From the NCBI RefSeq assembly GCF_000770305.1, contig NZ_JNVB01000024.1:23448-87447 (forward strand): a stretch of DNA of 64,000 nucleotides, read 5' to 3'. The notes under the pieces were generated by a model. The model saw only the letters and a program-made list of their open reading frames with translations, searched no databases and was not told where the DNA came from. Each line of letters begins with the position of its first letter. Position 1 is the stretch's first letter. Origin of the DNA: Erwinia oleae (GTDB taxonomy: Bacteria; Pseudomonadota; Gammaproteobacteria; Enterobacterales; Enterobacteriaceae). A program made the translations under genes and the position numbers. This document shows positions 16,477 to 25,240 of this stretch, piece after piece.

Positions 16477-16668
16477 ACGTCGATCTTCTTCAGAGAGCAA
16501 GCCGGGTTGGCTGCGTTCAGCGCTTCCCGTTTGACTCTGCTCCGGCGGCTGATAATACCGCCGCGATCAACGGTTCTCGCAGAGAGACAGCGTAAATACG
16601 TTGTCGGCGGGCCGACCCATATCTTTATATGCTGCCGCTCATTTTTATTCTTTATGGCGTTCGATCGT
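16477..16668. promoter_or_regulatory. Upstream region of the APE operon with a 14-bp inverted repeat
   Basis: Non-coding 192 bases between the APE operon and a lipoprotein gene on the same strand. It contains GTCGGC-GG-GCCGAC at 16603-16616, a perfect inverted repeat without a U-tract on either side. The repeat is therefore more like an operator or leader structure than a terminator. A promoter for apeC must lie here, but I cannot pick a convincing -35/-10 pair. Confidence 0.35.
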
Positions 16669-17049
16669 TTAATTCACGCCCTGCGATGCTAACCGCAGTT
16701 GAATATCCTGATCGAGATTGGCGATCCAGCGATTGTAGTTACGATGGATTTGGCCGTTTTCAGCCAGCAAATTCTGACTGCTGACATAGTCAATCGCGTA
16801 CTGCCCGGTGCCATAGGTGACGCGAATATCGGCACGGTGACCGCGCTGCATCAGGTGGCCGTTAATCACGCCCGGCCCTGCGGGCTGCATCACCCACTGA
16901 CGCGCCAGGCCAGCTTCTGTAACGGCTTTCTTAATCTGCTCGCCGCTGTACTTTGCAGAAACGGTTTCTTTCACGTTTTTAACCGGCTCGGTGCGCGCGC
17001 AGCCCGCCAGCGCCATTATTGCTACGGCGCAACATAATAAGCGTTTCAT
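16669..17049 (-). CDS. Small lipoprotein of unknown function, 126 aa
   Basis: The N-terminus MKRLLCCAVAIMALAGC is a type II signal peptide with lipobox LAGC. The mature part of about 108 residues has a KYSGEQIKKAV helix and a beta-rich end (ADIRVTYGTGQYAIDYVSSQN) but no motif I recognise. ATG 17049 is chosen over an overlapping TTG at 17052. It lies alone between the efflux operon and the APE operon, same strand, with 130-190-bp gaps on both sides, so it is probably transcribed separately. Confidence 0.75.
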   Translation of the reverse strand: MKRLLCCAVAIMALAGCARTEPVKNVKETVSAKYSGEQIKKAVTEAGLARQWVMQPAGPGVINGHLMQRGHRADIRVTYGTGQYAIDYVSSQNLLAENGQIHRNYNRWIANLDQDIQLRLASQGVN

Positions 17050-17178
17050 CAAATTTTCCCTGTATTCGGGCTGACGCCCAGGAAATGCGGCGCCCGATTT
17101 TGTTCATCGTGAAGGCGCGCATAATAGCACTCGATGCTAAAAAGACGAAAGAATAAAGCGCAGGCAAAAGGAAACAAC

Positions 17179-18558
17179 TTAAGGATTTTTCCAGCCGCCG
17201 CCCAGCGCGCGATAGAGATCGATTTGTGCCTGAAGCAGGTTGTTTTTGAGCTGTACCAGGTTTAACTGCGTACTGAACAGCGTTCGCTGCGCGTCCAGCT
17301 CGTCCAGGTAGGAGGCATAACCGTTTTGATAACGATTGCGCGCAATGCGCAGCGCTTCGCTCACCACCTCTTCCTGTTTTTGCAGCTCAACCAGCTGCTC
17401 CTGATAGCGCGAAATCGCATCCAGATCGTTGTTCACCTCGCTGAAGGCGTTGCGCACGGTTTTTTCATAGCCATAAAGCGCCTGATTGCGCGACGCCATC
17501 GCCACGTCAACCTGCGCCGTCAGCGCCTCGCGGTTGAGTAAGGGCGCCAGCACGCTGCCGCCGATGCTCCACAGGCGGAACGGATTATCCAGTAGCTGAT
17601 GCAGGCTGGAACTTTGCAGCGTGCCGCTGGCGGTAAGGTTAAGCGACGGCAACAGCTTCGCGCGCGACGAAATCAGCGAGGCGTCGGCCGCCACCAGCGT
17701 TCTTTCGGCCTGAGCGATATCAGGACGGCGACGCAGCAGTTCCGACGGCAACAGTGAAGGCAGCGTCTGCGGCGCAACGCGGTCGAAACGGCGTGAACGG
17801 GCGATTTCACGTGGGTTCATGCCCGCCAGAATGCTGAGCGCGTTCTCCTGCTGAGCGATTTGATGTTTCAGCGCCGGGATCTGTCCTTTGGCGGTTTGAT
17901 ATTCTGATTCAGACTGCACCCATTCGAGCTTTGAGGTGTAGCCGGTTTCAAACTGGCGCTGCGCCAGACGCAGCGAGTCGGCACGCGTGGCCAGCGTGGC
18001 TTCGGTCACGCGTAGCTGCTCATCCAGCGCCACCAGCGTCATGTAGCCGGACGCGACCGAACTGGCGACCGTCAGCTCCGCCGCCGCCGCTGCGGCCTGC
18101 TGAGCGGCCAGCGAGCTTTCTGCGGCAGTAATGCTGCTGCGTCTTGAGCCCCAGAGATCGACATCGTAATTGCTCTGTAACAGCCCCTGGAACACGGCGG
18201 TTTCGTAAGGCTGGCCCGTCGCTGATGATAGCGAGCGCGAATGGGCGACGTTGACGCCCGCGTCGAGCGTGGGGAAATTATCGCCCTGCGCCGCGCGCAG
18301 TTCGGCACGGTACTGATCGACCCGTGAGCGGGCAGTGAGAATGTCCAGATTGTTACGCAGCGCCTGATCCACCAGTCGGTTTAAATCGGCATCGCCAAAC
18401 GCCCGCCACCAGCCCATTTCTACCGGTGCCGACGGCCCGACCTGGCCGCGCCACTGTGCCGGGATCGGCAGCGCCTGCGGCGCTTTCTCAACGTGGGTCG
18501 CGCAGCCGACCAGCGTCGCGGTGCAGAGCGCGCTTAATAAAAAATTGCGATAGCGCAT
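17179..18558 (-). CDS. Outer-membrane efflux lipoprotein, NodT/OprM family
   Basis: TolC-like channel of 459 residues that would complete a tripartite pump with the HlyD and MFS proteins encoded just upstream. The signal peptide ends in a lipobox (ATLVGC, cysteine about residue 19). Two repeated OEP domains follow, with family motifs such as LVALDEQLRVTEATL, LRRRPDIAQAERTL and NGYASYLDELDAQRTLF. The start directly abuts the stop of the HlyD gene. Substrate unknown. Confidence 0.88.
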   Translation of the reverse strand: MRYRNFLLSALCTATLVGCATHVEKAPQALPIPAQWRGQVGPSAPVEMGWWRAFGDADLNRLVDQALRNNLDILTARSRVDQYRAELRAAQGDNFPTLDAGVNVAHSRSLSSATGQPYETAVFQGLLQSNYDVDLWGSRRSSITAAESSLAAQQAAAAAAELTVASSVASGYMTLVALDEQLRVTEATLATRADSLRLAQRQFETGYTSKLEWVQSESEYQTAKGQIPALKHQIAQQENALSILAGMNPREIARSRRFDRVAPQTLPSLLPSELLRRRPDIAQAERTLVAADASLISSRAKLLPSLNLTASGTLQSSSLHQLLDNPFRLWSIGGSVLAPLLNREALTAQVDVAMASRNQALYGYEKTVRNAFSEVNNDLDAISRYQEQLVELQKQEEVVSEALRIARNRYQNGYASYLDELDAQRTLFSTQLNLVQLKNNLLQAQIDLYRALGGGWKNP

Positions 18559-19652
18559 TACTTTTTCTCCCGGTTTTGCGGCTCTGCCGCCGTATCAATA
18601 TTCACCTCCACCGACATGCCGGGACGCAGGCGCGCCGCATGGTCGCTGGTGATGTTGATACGCACCGGAATGCGCTGGGCGATTTTGACGAAGTTGCCGG
18701 TGGCGTTGTCCGGCGATATGGCGCTGAACTCTGAACCCGCCGCAGGCGAAATGTATTCGACGACGCCCTGATACTGTTCGCCATCCAGCGCATCGACCGT
18801 AAAGGTGACAGGCAGGCCGGGCCGGATACGCGCCATCTGCGTCTCTTTCATGTTAGCGACCACCCACAGCTGATCCGGCACCAGCGAGGTGAGACGTGTG
18901 CCCGCCGTCACATAAGCGCCCTGCCGCACGGCGATCTGCCCCAGTTGACCGTCGCGCGGCGCGATGATTTTGGTATTGTTGAGATCGATTTGCGCCAGCT
19001 CCAGCGAGGCCTGCTCGTTCGCGACGTCCGCCTCAAGCGAAGCCTGATTGACCACCGAGGTTTGCAGATCCTGACGTGAAACTTCCAGCGTGGCTTTCGC
19101 CTGCTGCACGTCGGCGTCGGTCTGGCTGTGGCTGGCGCGAGACGCGTCGCGCTCGCGGATCGACAGCGAACCGTCTGAGACAAGATTTTCCACGCGTTTC
19201 AGATCCAGGCCGCTTTTCACCGCCTGCGCTTTAGCATTATCAAGCGCGGCCTTGTTGCGCTCAATCACCGCCGCCGCGCTGCGTCGCTGCTGAATGTTGT
19301 TCGCCAGCGCGGCCTTTTTCATCGCCACCTGCGCCTGCGCCTGGTGAACGCGCTGCTTATAAATGCGATCGTCAATGGTCATCAGCACGTCGCCTTTGTG
19401 CACCGGCTGATAGTCCAGCGCATTGACCGCCGTTACATAGCCGCTAACCTGCGGGCTGATAAAGGTCACCTGACCGCGCACGTAGGCGTTTTCAGTAGAT
19501 TGCGTCTGGCTGGTGAACGGCGGCAGCTGCCATGCGTACAAAATGACCAGTACGCCGACAACGGCGATCCCTGCACCGAACGCGATCGATAAAATGCGCA
19601 GTTTGTTGGTTCGTTCGCGTTCTGAAATCTGGCTTTGCTCCTGCTGGCTCAT
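18558..19652 (-). CDS. Periplasmic adaptor of a multidrug pump, HlyD/EmrA family
   Basis: Membrane-fusion protein of 364 residues. It has a cytoplasmic N-terminus, one membrane helix (about 19-43), a split lipoyl domain (QVSGYVTAVNALDYQPVHKGDVLMTID and later IIAPRDGQLGQIAVRQGAYV), a long alpha-hairpin (about 90-200) and a beta-barrel. It overlaps the MFS gene upstream by 4 bases and the NodT gene by 1 base, marking one transcription unit. Comparable to EmrA. Confidence 0.9.
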   Translation of the reverse strand: MSQQEQSQISERERTNKLRILSIAFGAGIAVVGVLVILYAWQLPPFTSQTQSTENAYVRGQVTFISPQVSGYVTAVNALDYQPVHKGDVLMTIDDRIYKQRVHQAQAQVAMKKAALANNIQQRRSAAAVIERNKAALDNAKAQAVKSGLDLKRVENLVSDGSLSIRERDASRASHSQTDADVQQAKATLEVSRQDLQTSVVNQASLEADVANEQASLELAQIDLNNTKIIAPRDGQLGQIAVRQGAYVTAGTRLTSLVPDQLWVVANMKETQMARIRPGLPVTFTVDALDGEQYQGVVEYISPAAGSEFSAISPDNATGNFVKIAQRIPVRINITSDHAARLRPGMSVEVNIDTAAEPQNREKK

Positions 19653-21349
19653 TGTTTCTCCATACTGAGTGAAGTAGTCGTTTGTTGCATTGCACGCCGT
19701 TCCGCTTCCGCCTCGCGTTTTGCCTGCTGCCAGTTAAGGTAGCGCAGCCGCGAAAGACGCCACAAAACCCAAATCAGGGTCACAAAGGCCATGCCGGCGG
19801 TAAGCATGTAGGTATCGTTCCATGCCAGCACGTTGGCCTGTAAGGTTGCCGCCGACTGAAGCTGTGCCGAGCCCTGGGCGCTGCGCAGCGTGCCGTCATC
19901 AAGAAAAGTAGCGTATAAGTTGGTGTACTGCGTCAGCCGCTCGGTGACAAACGGATTGAGGTATGAAAGCTGGTCGCCAAGCAGGCTGGAGTGATATTTT
20001 TCGCGCCAGATCTGAAAGGTGCCCAGCAGCGCCGAGCCCATCAGACCGCCCAGGTTCTGGCTCATGCCGAACAGCACCACCAGACTCACCAGGTTTTTTG
20101 GCTGCGTCACCACGCTGCCGATGTTCAGCAGCAGGGCGGGCGCAATAAAGAAGGTGCTGCTGAAACCGAGCAGAAACTGGCTGAAGTACATGTTGTTGGC
20201 GCGCGTCAGCGGGCTGGACTGCGAATCCATCAGCGACGCAATCATAATCAGCACCAGCGACACCACGATGGGCCAGCTGAGATGCTTAACGTTGATGGTC
20301 AGCGCGCTTACCACGATGCCGGTCGCCACGCCCGCCAGGATTGCCAGCGCCAGCCCCTGCATCTGATCGTTAAGCAGGCCGATTTGTTGCAGATAGCCAA
20401 TCGCGCCGGTGTTCTGCTCCGCCAGGGTGACGCGCAGCATGATCATCACGATGCCAAAACGAAAAATCGCCCCGGTACGCAGCCAGCGCGTGTTGATCAG
20501 CGGATTGCTGCGGTTGTGTTCAAGCACCACCGCAGCCACGATCAGTACCAGCCCCAGCGCCAGGCAGACGCCCAGCCACGGCGTACTCGTCCACCATTCG
20601 ATACGCCCCAGCGACAGCACGCCGCAGAGCAAGGCCATGCCCGGCGCCATCAGGAAAAAGGTCAGAAAGTCTTTTTTCTCAAAGACTTTAATGCGGTCGC
20701 CCGGCGGCAGCTTCAACACCAGCACTGCGCCAAGGCAGATCATCGCTAAACCGAGCTCAAACAGATAGAGCCCGCGCCACTGCTCAAGCTGAAGCAGCTC
20801 GGAGGAAAACAGACGCGCCAGCGGAATGGCCAGCTGTGACGAGCACATGCCGATGGTCAGCGCCTTTAAACGATGCTTCGCCGGCCACGCCTGAATCTGA
20901 TAGTAGATGCCGAGCGAGCTGAGCGCCGCTCCCACCATGCCATGCGCGGCACGCACCGCAATCGCTGAACTGAGATCGTTCACCAACAGGTGAAAGAACG
21001 ACACCAGCACGTAGAGCACCAGAAAAGCTTCGGTGAATACGCGCAGGCCAAACTGCTGGCGAAACTTCACCAGCAGCAGGTTAATTGAGATGTTGCCCAT
21101 TACGTAAACCGCGGGCAGCCAGGCGATTTCGTTGCTGTATGCGCCGAAAACGCCCTGAAGATTGGTCAGATTAGCGGTCACCAGCGCGTTGCTCAGCGCG
21201 CCGGTGATGGCGATCAGCAGGCCGATAATGCCAAAAGCGATGCGCCTGGGCGTCGGATGCAGCGGCGTCGAGGGCGAACCGGGCAACATGGGCTTCTCAC
21301 CCGGCGCCCATTCGCGCGGTGCAAAGGGATCGGGCCTGTCTGCACGCAT
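19649..21349 (-). CDS. MFS drug transporter, DHA2 (14-helix, EmrB-like) family
   Basis: Inner-membrane proton-coupled exporter of 566 residues with about 14 hydrophobic helices starting near residue 37. VRAAHGMVGAALSSLGI resembles the family's motif C region. There is a short proline-rich cytosolic N-terminus and a charged C-terminal tail. It is longer than E. coli EmrB (512). Encoded between a MarR regulator and a HlyD adaptor, so it is the engine of a tripartite pump. Substrate cannot be inferred. Confidence 0.88.
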   Translation of the reverse strand: MRADRPDPFAPREWAPGEKPMLPGSPSTPLHPTPRRIAFGIIGLLIAITGALSNALVTANLTNLQGVFGAYSNEIAWLPAVYVMGNISINLLLVKFRQQFGLRVFTEAFLVLYVLVSFFHLLVNDLSSAIAVRAAHGMVGAALSSLGIYYQIQAWPAKHRLKALTIGMCSSQLAIPLARLFSSELLQLEQWRGLYLFELGLAMICLGAVLVLKLPPGDRIKVFEKKDFLTFFLMAPGMALLCGVLSLGRIEWWTSTPWLGVCLALGLVLIVAAVVLEHNRSNPLINTRWLRTGAIFRFGIVMIMLRVTLAEQNTGAIGYLQQIGLLNDQMQGLALAILAGVATGIVVSALTINVKHLSWPIVVSLVLIMIASLMDSQSSPLTRANNMYFSQFLLGFSSTFFIAPALLLNIGSVVTQPKNLVSLVVLFGMSQNLGGLMGSALLGTFQIWREKYHSSLLGDQLSYLNPFVTERLTQYTNLYATFLDDGTLRSAQGSAQLQSAATLQANVLAWNDTYMLTAGMAFVTLIWVLWRLSRLRYLNWQQAKREAEAERRAMQQTTTSLSMEKQ

Positions 21350-21350
21350 G

Positions 21351-21782
21351 CTATTTCGCCTCGGTCGCAGTCAACAGACGTTGCAGCACGCGCTGGGTGA
21401 TCGCCAGTTCCTGGGGATGAATATCTGCCAGCAGCTCGCGTCGCAGACTGTCCGCTTCAATTTTTAACGTGTCGTAGAGCGCGTTGCCCTGCGGGGTGAC
21501 GTGCAGCAGCCGCTTACGACGGTCATCGCCCGGCTGAACCCGCACCACCAGTTCCTGCCTGACCAGACGATCGATAAGCGGTACCACGCTGGCATCCTCA
21601 AGCCCCAGCGCCTGCGCCAGCTCTTTCTGCGTTAAGGGGGTTTCCTGAACGGCAAGCGTGGCGACGGCCATCCAGCTACTCATGCTGAGGCCGTTGTCCT
21701 TAACACGACGATCGATCGCCTGACGCCAGGCATGCGCGGTAAGGTGCAGCAGCCGGGAAAAGTTGAGTTCGGAAGCATTCAA
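21351..21782 (-). CDS. MarR family repressor of the efflux operon
   Basis: Winged-helix regulator of 143 residues: LTQKELAQALGLEDASVVPLIDRL is the recognition helix region and RVQPGDDRRKRLLHVTPQG is the wing. The first likely start is TTG at 21782, preceded by AGG; no in-frame ATG gives a complete protein. It is the first gene of the efflux operon, with 1 base between its stop and the transporter start. It would repress its own operon until a ligand is bound, as EmrR and its relatives do. Confidence 0.88.
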   Translation of the reverse strand: MNASELNFSRLLHLTAHAWRQAIDRRVKDNGLSMSSWMAVATLAVQETPLTQKELAQALGLEDASVVPLIDRLVRQELVVRVQPGDDRRKRLLHVTPQGNALYDTLKIEADSLRRELLADIHPQELAITQRVLQRLLTATEAK

Positions 21783-21800
21783 AATGTAGAGACCTGATAA

Positions 21801-21812
21801 TTAGAACTCTAA
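21801..21812. promoter_or_regulatory. Candidate MarR operator
   Basis: TTAGA-AC-TCTAA is a perfect inverted repeat 19 bases upstream of the marR-type start codon, in AT-rich promoter-like DNA. Position and symmetry fit an autorepressor site. Confidence 0.45.
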
Positions 21813-22019
21813 CGAAGTAGAGCCGCTGATTATAATCAATGTTAAGGGTAATTGTGAAGGTGGCCTCAGGCTCGTCGCGACAGCGCAGTCGCGCCTCCAT
21901 TCCCGATTAAATCTAGCAGAACATCCACGGATTGCAGGGGTAAAGGCGCTTCATGGGTTGCTCATCACGGCGATTCCGGATTACCTTACGGGTTTAGCCC
22001 TGATGCGAGAACAGCACGT

Positions 22020-22850
22020 ATGGATCAGCCCACCTGGCTGGAGCTTTCCAGAGATGCAGATATGCCAATTGAAGCCATCCGGGCGCACTTTACCGGACAC
22101 GCTTACGATCCGCACTGGCACGACAGCTATCTGATTGGCGTCACCGAACAGGGCGTGCAGCAGTTCCACTCACGCCGCAAACAGCACCGCAGCCGCCCCG
22201 GCACCGTGTTTATGCTGGAGCCGGGCGAGCTGCATGACGGCGACGCGGTCGACGAGCAGGGCTTTACCTATCGTATGCTCTATCTGGATCCCGCTTTCGT
22301 TCGCCAGCAGCTTCTCGATCAGTTCACTGACGCGCCGCAAAGCGTTGAGCTGCTGTTTGCCCGCACGCTTTCCGGCGATGTCGGGCTTGCCCGCGCCACG
22401 TTCGACGCGTTTCAAATGCTCCACGACGGTGAAGGAAAAATGGTCAGAGAGGCCGCGCTGGAGCAACTTTTTTCCGCGCTGACGCGCCATTCGTACTGGC
22501 GGAAACCGCAACGGATTTATCATGACAACCCTCTGGCGCATCAGGCTCGGGCCTTTATGCAGGATCGCCTTGCCGACAATATCGGGCTGAGCGATATGGC
22601 GGTCGCGTTGGGGGTCGATCGCTTTCGACTTTCGCGCGAATTTCAGGCCGCGTTTGGTCTGCCGCCTCACGCATGGCTTACCCAACTGCGGTTAACCCAC
22701 GCGCGTCGCCTGTTGGCTGCGGGCATTGCGCCCGCCGACGTGGCCGCACGGTCAGGTTTCGCCGATCAAAGTCATCTGGGACGCTGGTTTCGTCGCGCTT
22801 ATCAATTGACGCCCGCCCGCTATCAACGCTGCACAAATCTTCCAGACTGA
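22020..22850 (+). CDS. AraC family transcriptional regulator
   Basis: Regulator of 276 residues with an N-terminal cupin ligand domain (HWHDSYLIGVTEQG, then PGTVFMLEPGELHDGD, about 33-75) and a C-terminal double helix-turn-helix. The first HTH is near 198-218 (LSDMAVALGVDRFRLSREFQ) and the second near 245-270 (PADVAARSGFADQSHLGRWFRR). It is followed after 51 bases by a DUF2000 gene on the same strand, a pairing common for this type of regulator. Effector unknown. The ribosome site is weak. Confidence 0.88.
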   Translation: MDQPTWLELSRDADMPIEAIRAHFTGHAYDPHWHDSYLIGVTEQGVQQFHSRRKQHRSRPGTVFMLEPGELHDGDAVDEQGFTYRMLYLDPAFVRQQLLDQFTDAPQSVELLFARTLSGDVGLARATFDAFQMLHDGEGKMVREAALEQLFSALTRHSYWRKPQRIYHDNPLAHQARAFMQDRLADNIGLSDMAVALGVDRFRLSREFQAAFGLPPHAWLTQLRLTHARRLLAAGIAPADVAARSGFADQSHLGRWFRRAYQLTPARYQRCTNLPD

Positions 22851-22901
22851 AGCGACATACAACGCTACCCTGCACTTTTCACCTGCATGGAGAAGAGTCA
22901 G

Positions 22902-23309
22902 ATGAGCGATTTACGCTGTGTTGTCATCCTTAATTCAGATTTGCCCGCCGGTAAGGCCGCCAATGCGGCAGCGGTGATTTCATTGACGTTGGGCCAGCGT
23001 CATCCGCATTTTGTTGGCCCGGAACTGGTCGATGGCAATGGTTCTGTCTGGCCGGGACTGATCCCGGTCGGCATTCCGGTGTTAACTGCCAGCAATGACC
23101 AGCTACGATCGCTGGTTGAGGCGTGCCGCGAACAACAGTTTGACGTGATTTTGTTTCCTGTTGAAGGACAGATGACCGTCGACTATGCGGCGTTCAGTCA
23201 GGCGGTCAGTGAGATCCCCGAGGCGCAACTGCATCATCTGGGCATTGGTATTACCGGTGAAAAAAAAGCGCTGCGCAAGCTGACGGCGAAGCTGAAGTTA
23301 TTCGGTTAA
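22902..23309 (+). CDS. DUF2000 family protein
   Basis: A 135-residue protein starting MSDLRCVVILNSDLPAGKAANAAAVI, the usual DUF2000 opening, with later DVILFPVEGQMTVDY. I start it at ATG 22902, with GGAGAAG upstream, rather than at 22887. The fold is a small alpha/beta domain related to peptidyl-tRNA hydrolase-like proteins; biochemical role unknown. It probably belongs with the AraC regulator upstream. Confidence 0.82.
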   Translation: MSDLRCVVILNSDLPAGKAANAAAVISLTLGQRHPHFVGPELVDGNGSVWPGLIPVGIPVLTASNDQLRSLVEACREQQFDVILFPVEGQMTVDYAAFSQAVSEIPEAQLHHLGIGITGEKKALRKLTAKLKLFG

Positions 23310-23315
23310 TTCCGG

Positions 23316-23441
23316 TTATCTGCACTGGCCGGTAACGCTGTCGATCCCGTTCGGGCAGACGTCGCTGGACGGAATAAACGCCCCCATTCCGGAGCAGCCG
23401 GAGACAATCAGGCAGGCCAGTAAAACCATTAGCGTCTTCAT
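23316..23441 (-). CDS. Very small lipoprotein, 41 aa
   Basis: Starts at ATG 23441 with a strong ribosome site (GGGAGGTAA). The product has a signal peptide of about 15 residues ending in the lipobox VSGC, then a 26-residue mature part with two more cysteines (DVC and GQC) that could form a disulfide. I do not recognise a family. It lies convergent to the DUF2000 gene and divergent from the TetR gene. Confidence 0.65.
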   Translation of the reverse strand: MKTLMVLLACLIVSGCSGMGAFIPSSDVCPNGIDSVTGQCR

Positions 23442-23521
23442 ATTTACCTCCCACGATGACTGAGTGAGGTGAAAGATAGACGTTAATGTCTTTTAAAACC
23501 ACTCTTAACAACAAACTTGCC

Positions 23522-23545
23522 AAAGTAAAACGATCGGTTTACTTT
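23522..23545. promoter_or_regulatory. Candidate TetR operator
   Basis: A 24-bp inverted repeat with a single mismatched pair, centred on CGATCG. The left arm is AAAGTAAA and the right arm is TTTACTTT. It ends 6 bases before the TetR start codon, where an autorepressor would bind. It also faces the divergent lipoprotein gene about 80 bp away. Confidence 0.6.
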
Positions 23546-23551
23546 TTAAGG

Positions 23552-24094
23552 ATGAATAAAAAACATGACATCATCCGGGCCGCCGAGCGGCTGTTTTATA
23601 CCAACGGCTTCCACGCCACCAGCACCGACAGGATTTGCAGCGAAGCGAAGGTCTCCACCCGCACGCTCTATCGCTACTTCCCCTCGCGGGAAGCGCTGAC
23701 CGAAGCGGTAATGGACGAGCGCAAAGCCCGTTTCTTTGCGGCGCTGCACGCGCCCGACCACCCGAAGGCTATCCCTCATCTCTTTACCACCTTCGACCAG
23801 TGGATGCAGGAGCACGGTGCGCTGGGGTGCTTCTTTCTGAAAGTGTGGGGCGAATATGCGCAGCAGGATCTGCGGCTGTCGGCGCTGGCGCTCGATTATC
23901 GCTACGCGATGCGTGACTACATCGCGGCCTGCGTCTCTCATGCCTGCGGCGAACCAAACGGCGCCCTTGCCGATGCCGTATGGATTCTGTTTGAAGGCGC
24001 GATTACCTCGGCGTTACTTATTGGCGCAGAGGCAGCCAGCCGCGCCGGTGAAGCCGCGACCCTGCTTATTGCAGCAAATAAGAGGTGCCCGTGA
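23552..24094 (+). CDS. TetR family transcriptional repressor
   Basis: A 180-residue regulator. The N-terminal helix-turn-helix reads RAAERLFYTNGFHATSTDRICSEA, then VSTRTLYRYFPSREAL, the typical TetR layout. The C-terminal ligand domain (about 60-180) is not assigned to a substrate. ATG 23552 is chosen because it gives the family's normal N-terminus and leaves the large palindrome outside the gene; an earlier ATG at 23486 would place the palindrome inside the coding region. The stop overlaps the GTG start of the MFS gene (GTGA), so it likely controls that transporter. Confidence 0.87.
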   Translation: MNKKHDIIRAAERLFYTNGFHATSTDRICSEAKVSTRTLYRYFPSREALTEAVMDERKARFFAALHAPDHPKAIPHLFTTFDQWMQEHGALGCFFLKVWGEYAQQDLRLSALALDYRYAMRDYIAACVSHACGEPNGALADAVWILFEGAITSALLIGAEAASRAGEAATLLIAANKRCP

Positions 24095-25240
24095 AAGCGT
24101 CCGCCGCGCTCGGGGTAACCGGTTTCTCACTGATTGCCGTCACCTATGGCATGGCCAGATTTTCATGGGGGTTGATGCTGCCAGAGGTTGCCCACGATAT
24201 TCCTTTCAGTTCCCGGCTGGCTGGCGTGCTAACCGCCTGTAGTTTTGCAGCCTATTGTGTTTCCATTATTGCGGCATCGCTGCTGGCGCAGCGCATCGGC
24301 CCGCGATTGCCTGCCGTCGTCGCCGCGCTTTGTGCCGCGGTTGGTCTGCTGCTGCTGGCCTTGTCCTCTTCCCCATTGATGCTGGCGAACGGACTGTTTA
24401 TCGCAGGTCTGAGTGCCGGACTTGCCTCGCCCGCGCTGGCCGATGCGGTAAGCCTGATGATCGATATAAAACGGCAGCCGCAGGTGAACACCATTATCAA
24501 CGCCGGTACCAGCGCCGGGATTATTTTCTCGGTGCCGATACTTCTGTTTATGCCCGGCGGCTGGCGCGCAGCCTGCCTTCTCTTCGCTGTTATCGCACTG
24601 ATCTGTGTTATCCCCACGCTGCGCTATCTGCCCGCCGGGCGCCCGGCACGCGGCACGCGGCACTGAGAAAGTGAGCTGGCGGGCAACGCTGCTGCAAAAA
24701 TCCATTGCGCGGCTGGGGACAACGGCCTTTATCAGCGGCATGGCCAGTGCGGCCTGGTGGAGCTTCGGCCCGGATGTGCTGCGCCAGCATATCAACGTTA
24801 ACGATACGCTCACCAGCGCGCTATGGCTGGTAAGCGGCGGCGCGGGCATTGTCGGCGCGCTAACCGGGCCCGTCGCGTCGCGTACTGGCCTGATACAGAT
24901 TTACCGGCTTTCTCAACTGTGTATGGCAGCGCCACTGTTACTCCTTGCGCTGAGCCATCACTTCTCCTGGTGGCTGTTTCCTGCCGTTGCGTTATGCGGG
25001 GCCGGTTATGTCACCCTGTCAGGCGTCCTGTTGGTTTGCGGCGCGTCCGCCACCGCAAATGCGCCCGCGGCTGGCGTCGCTACCGCTTTCTTTATGCTGG
25101 CAGCGGGACAAATCGCGGGTTCGGTGATTTTTGGCGTGATCTATGACGCCGCAGGCGCAGGTGCGGCGTTGATGATGTTTTCGGCGCTTCCGCTGCTGAT
25201 GACGTTTTTCCCGCCGGGCATCGGCGGGCATTCGCGCTGA
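24091..25240 (+). pseudogene. MFS transporter (YbfB/YjiJ-like), frameshifted by a 7-bp tandem duplication
   Basis: The N-terminal half (24091-24666, GTG start with AGAGG upstream) reads SLIAVTYGMARFSWGLMLP and about six membrane helices, then stops at TGA 24664-24666. The C-terminal half continues one base out of phase through to 25240 with another six helices. At the break, GGCACGC occurs twice in tandem (24645-24651 and 24652-24658). Removing one copy restores a continuous 380-residue transporter reading PARGTEKVSWRA. The gene is coupled to the TetR regulator. Either a recent slippage mutation or an assembly error; substrate unknown. Confidence 0.85.
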
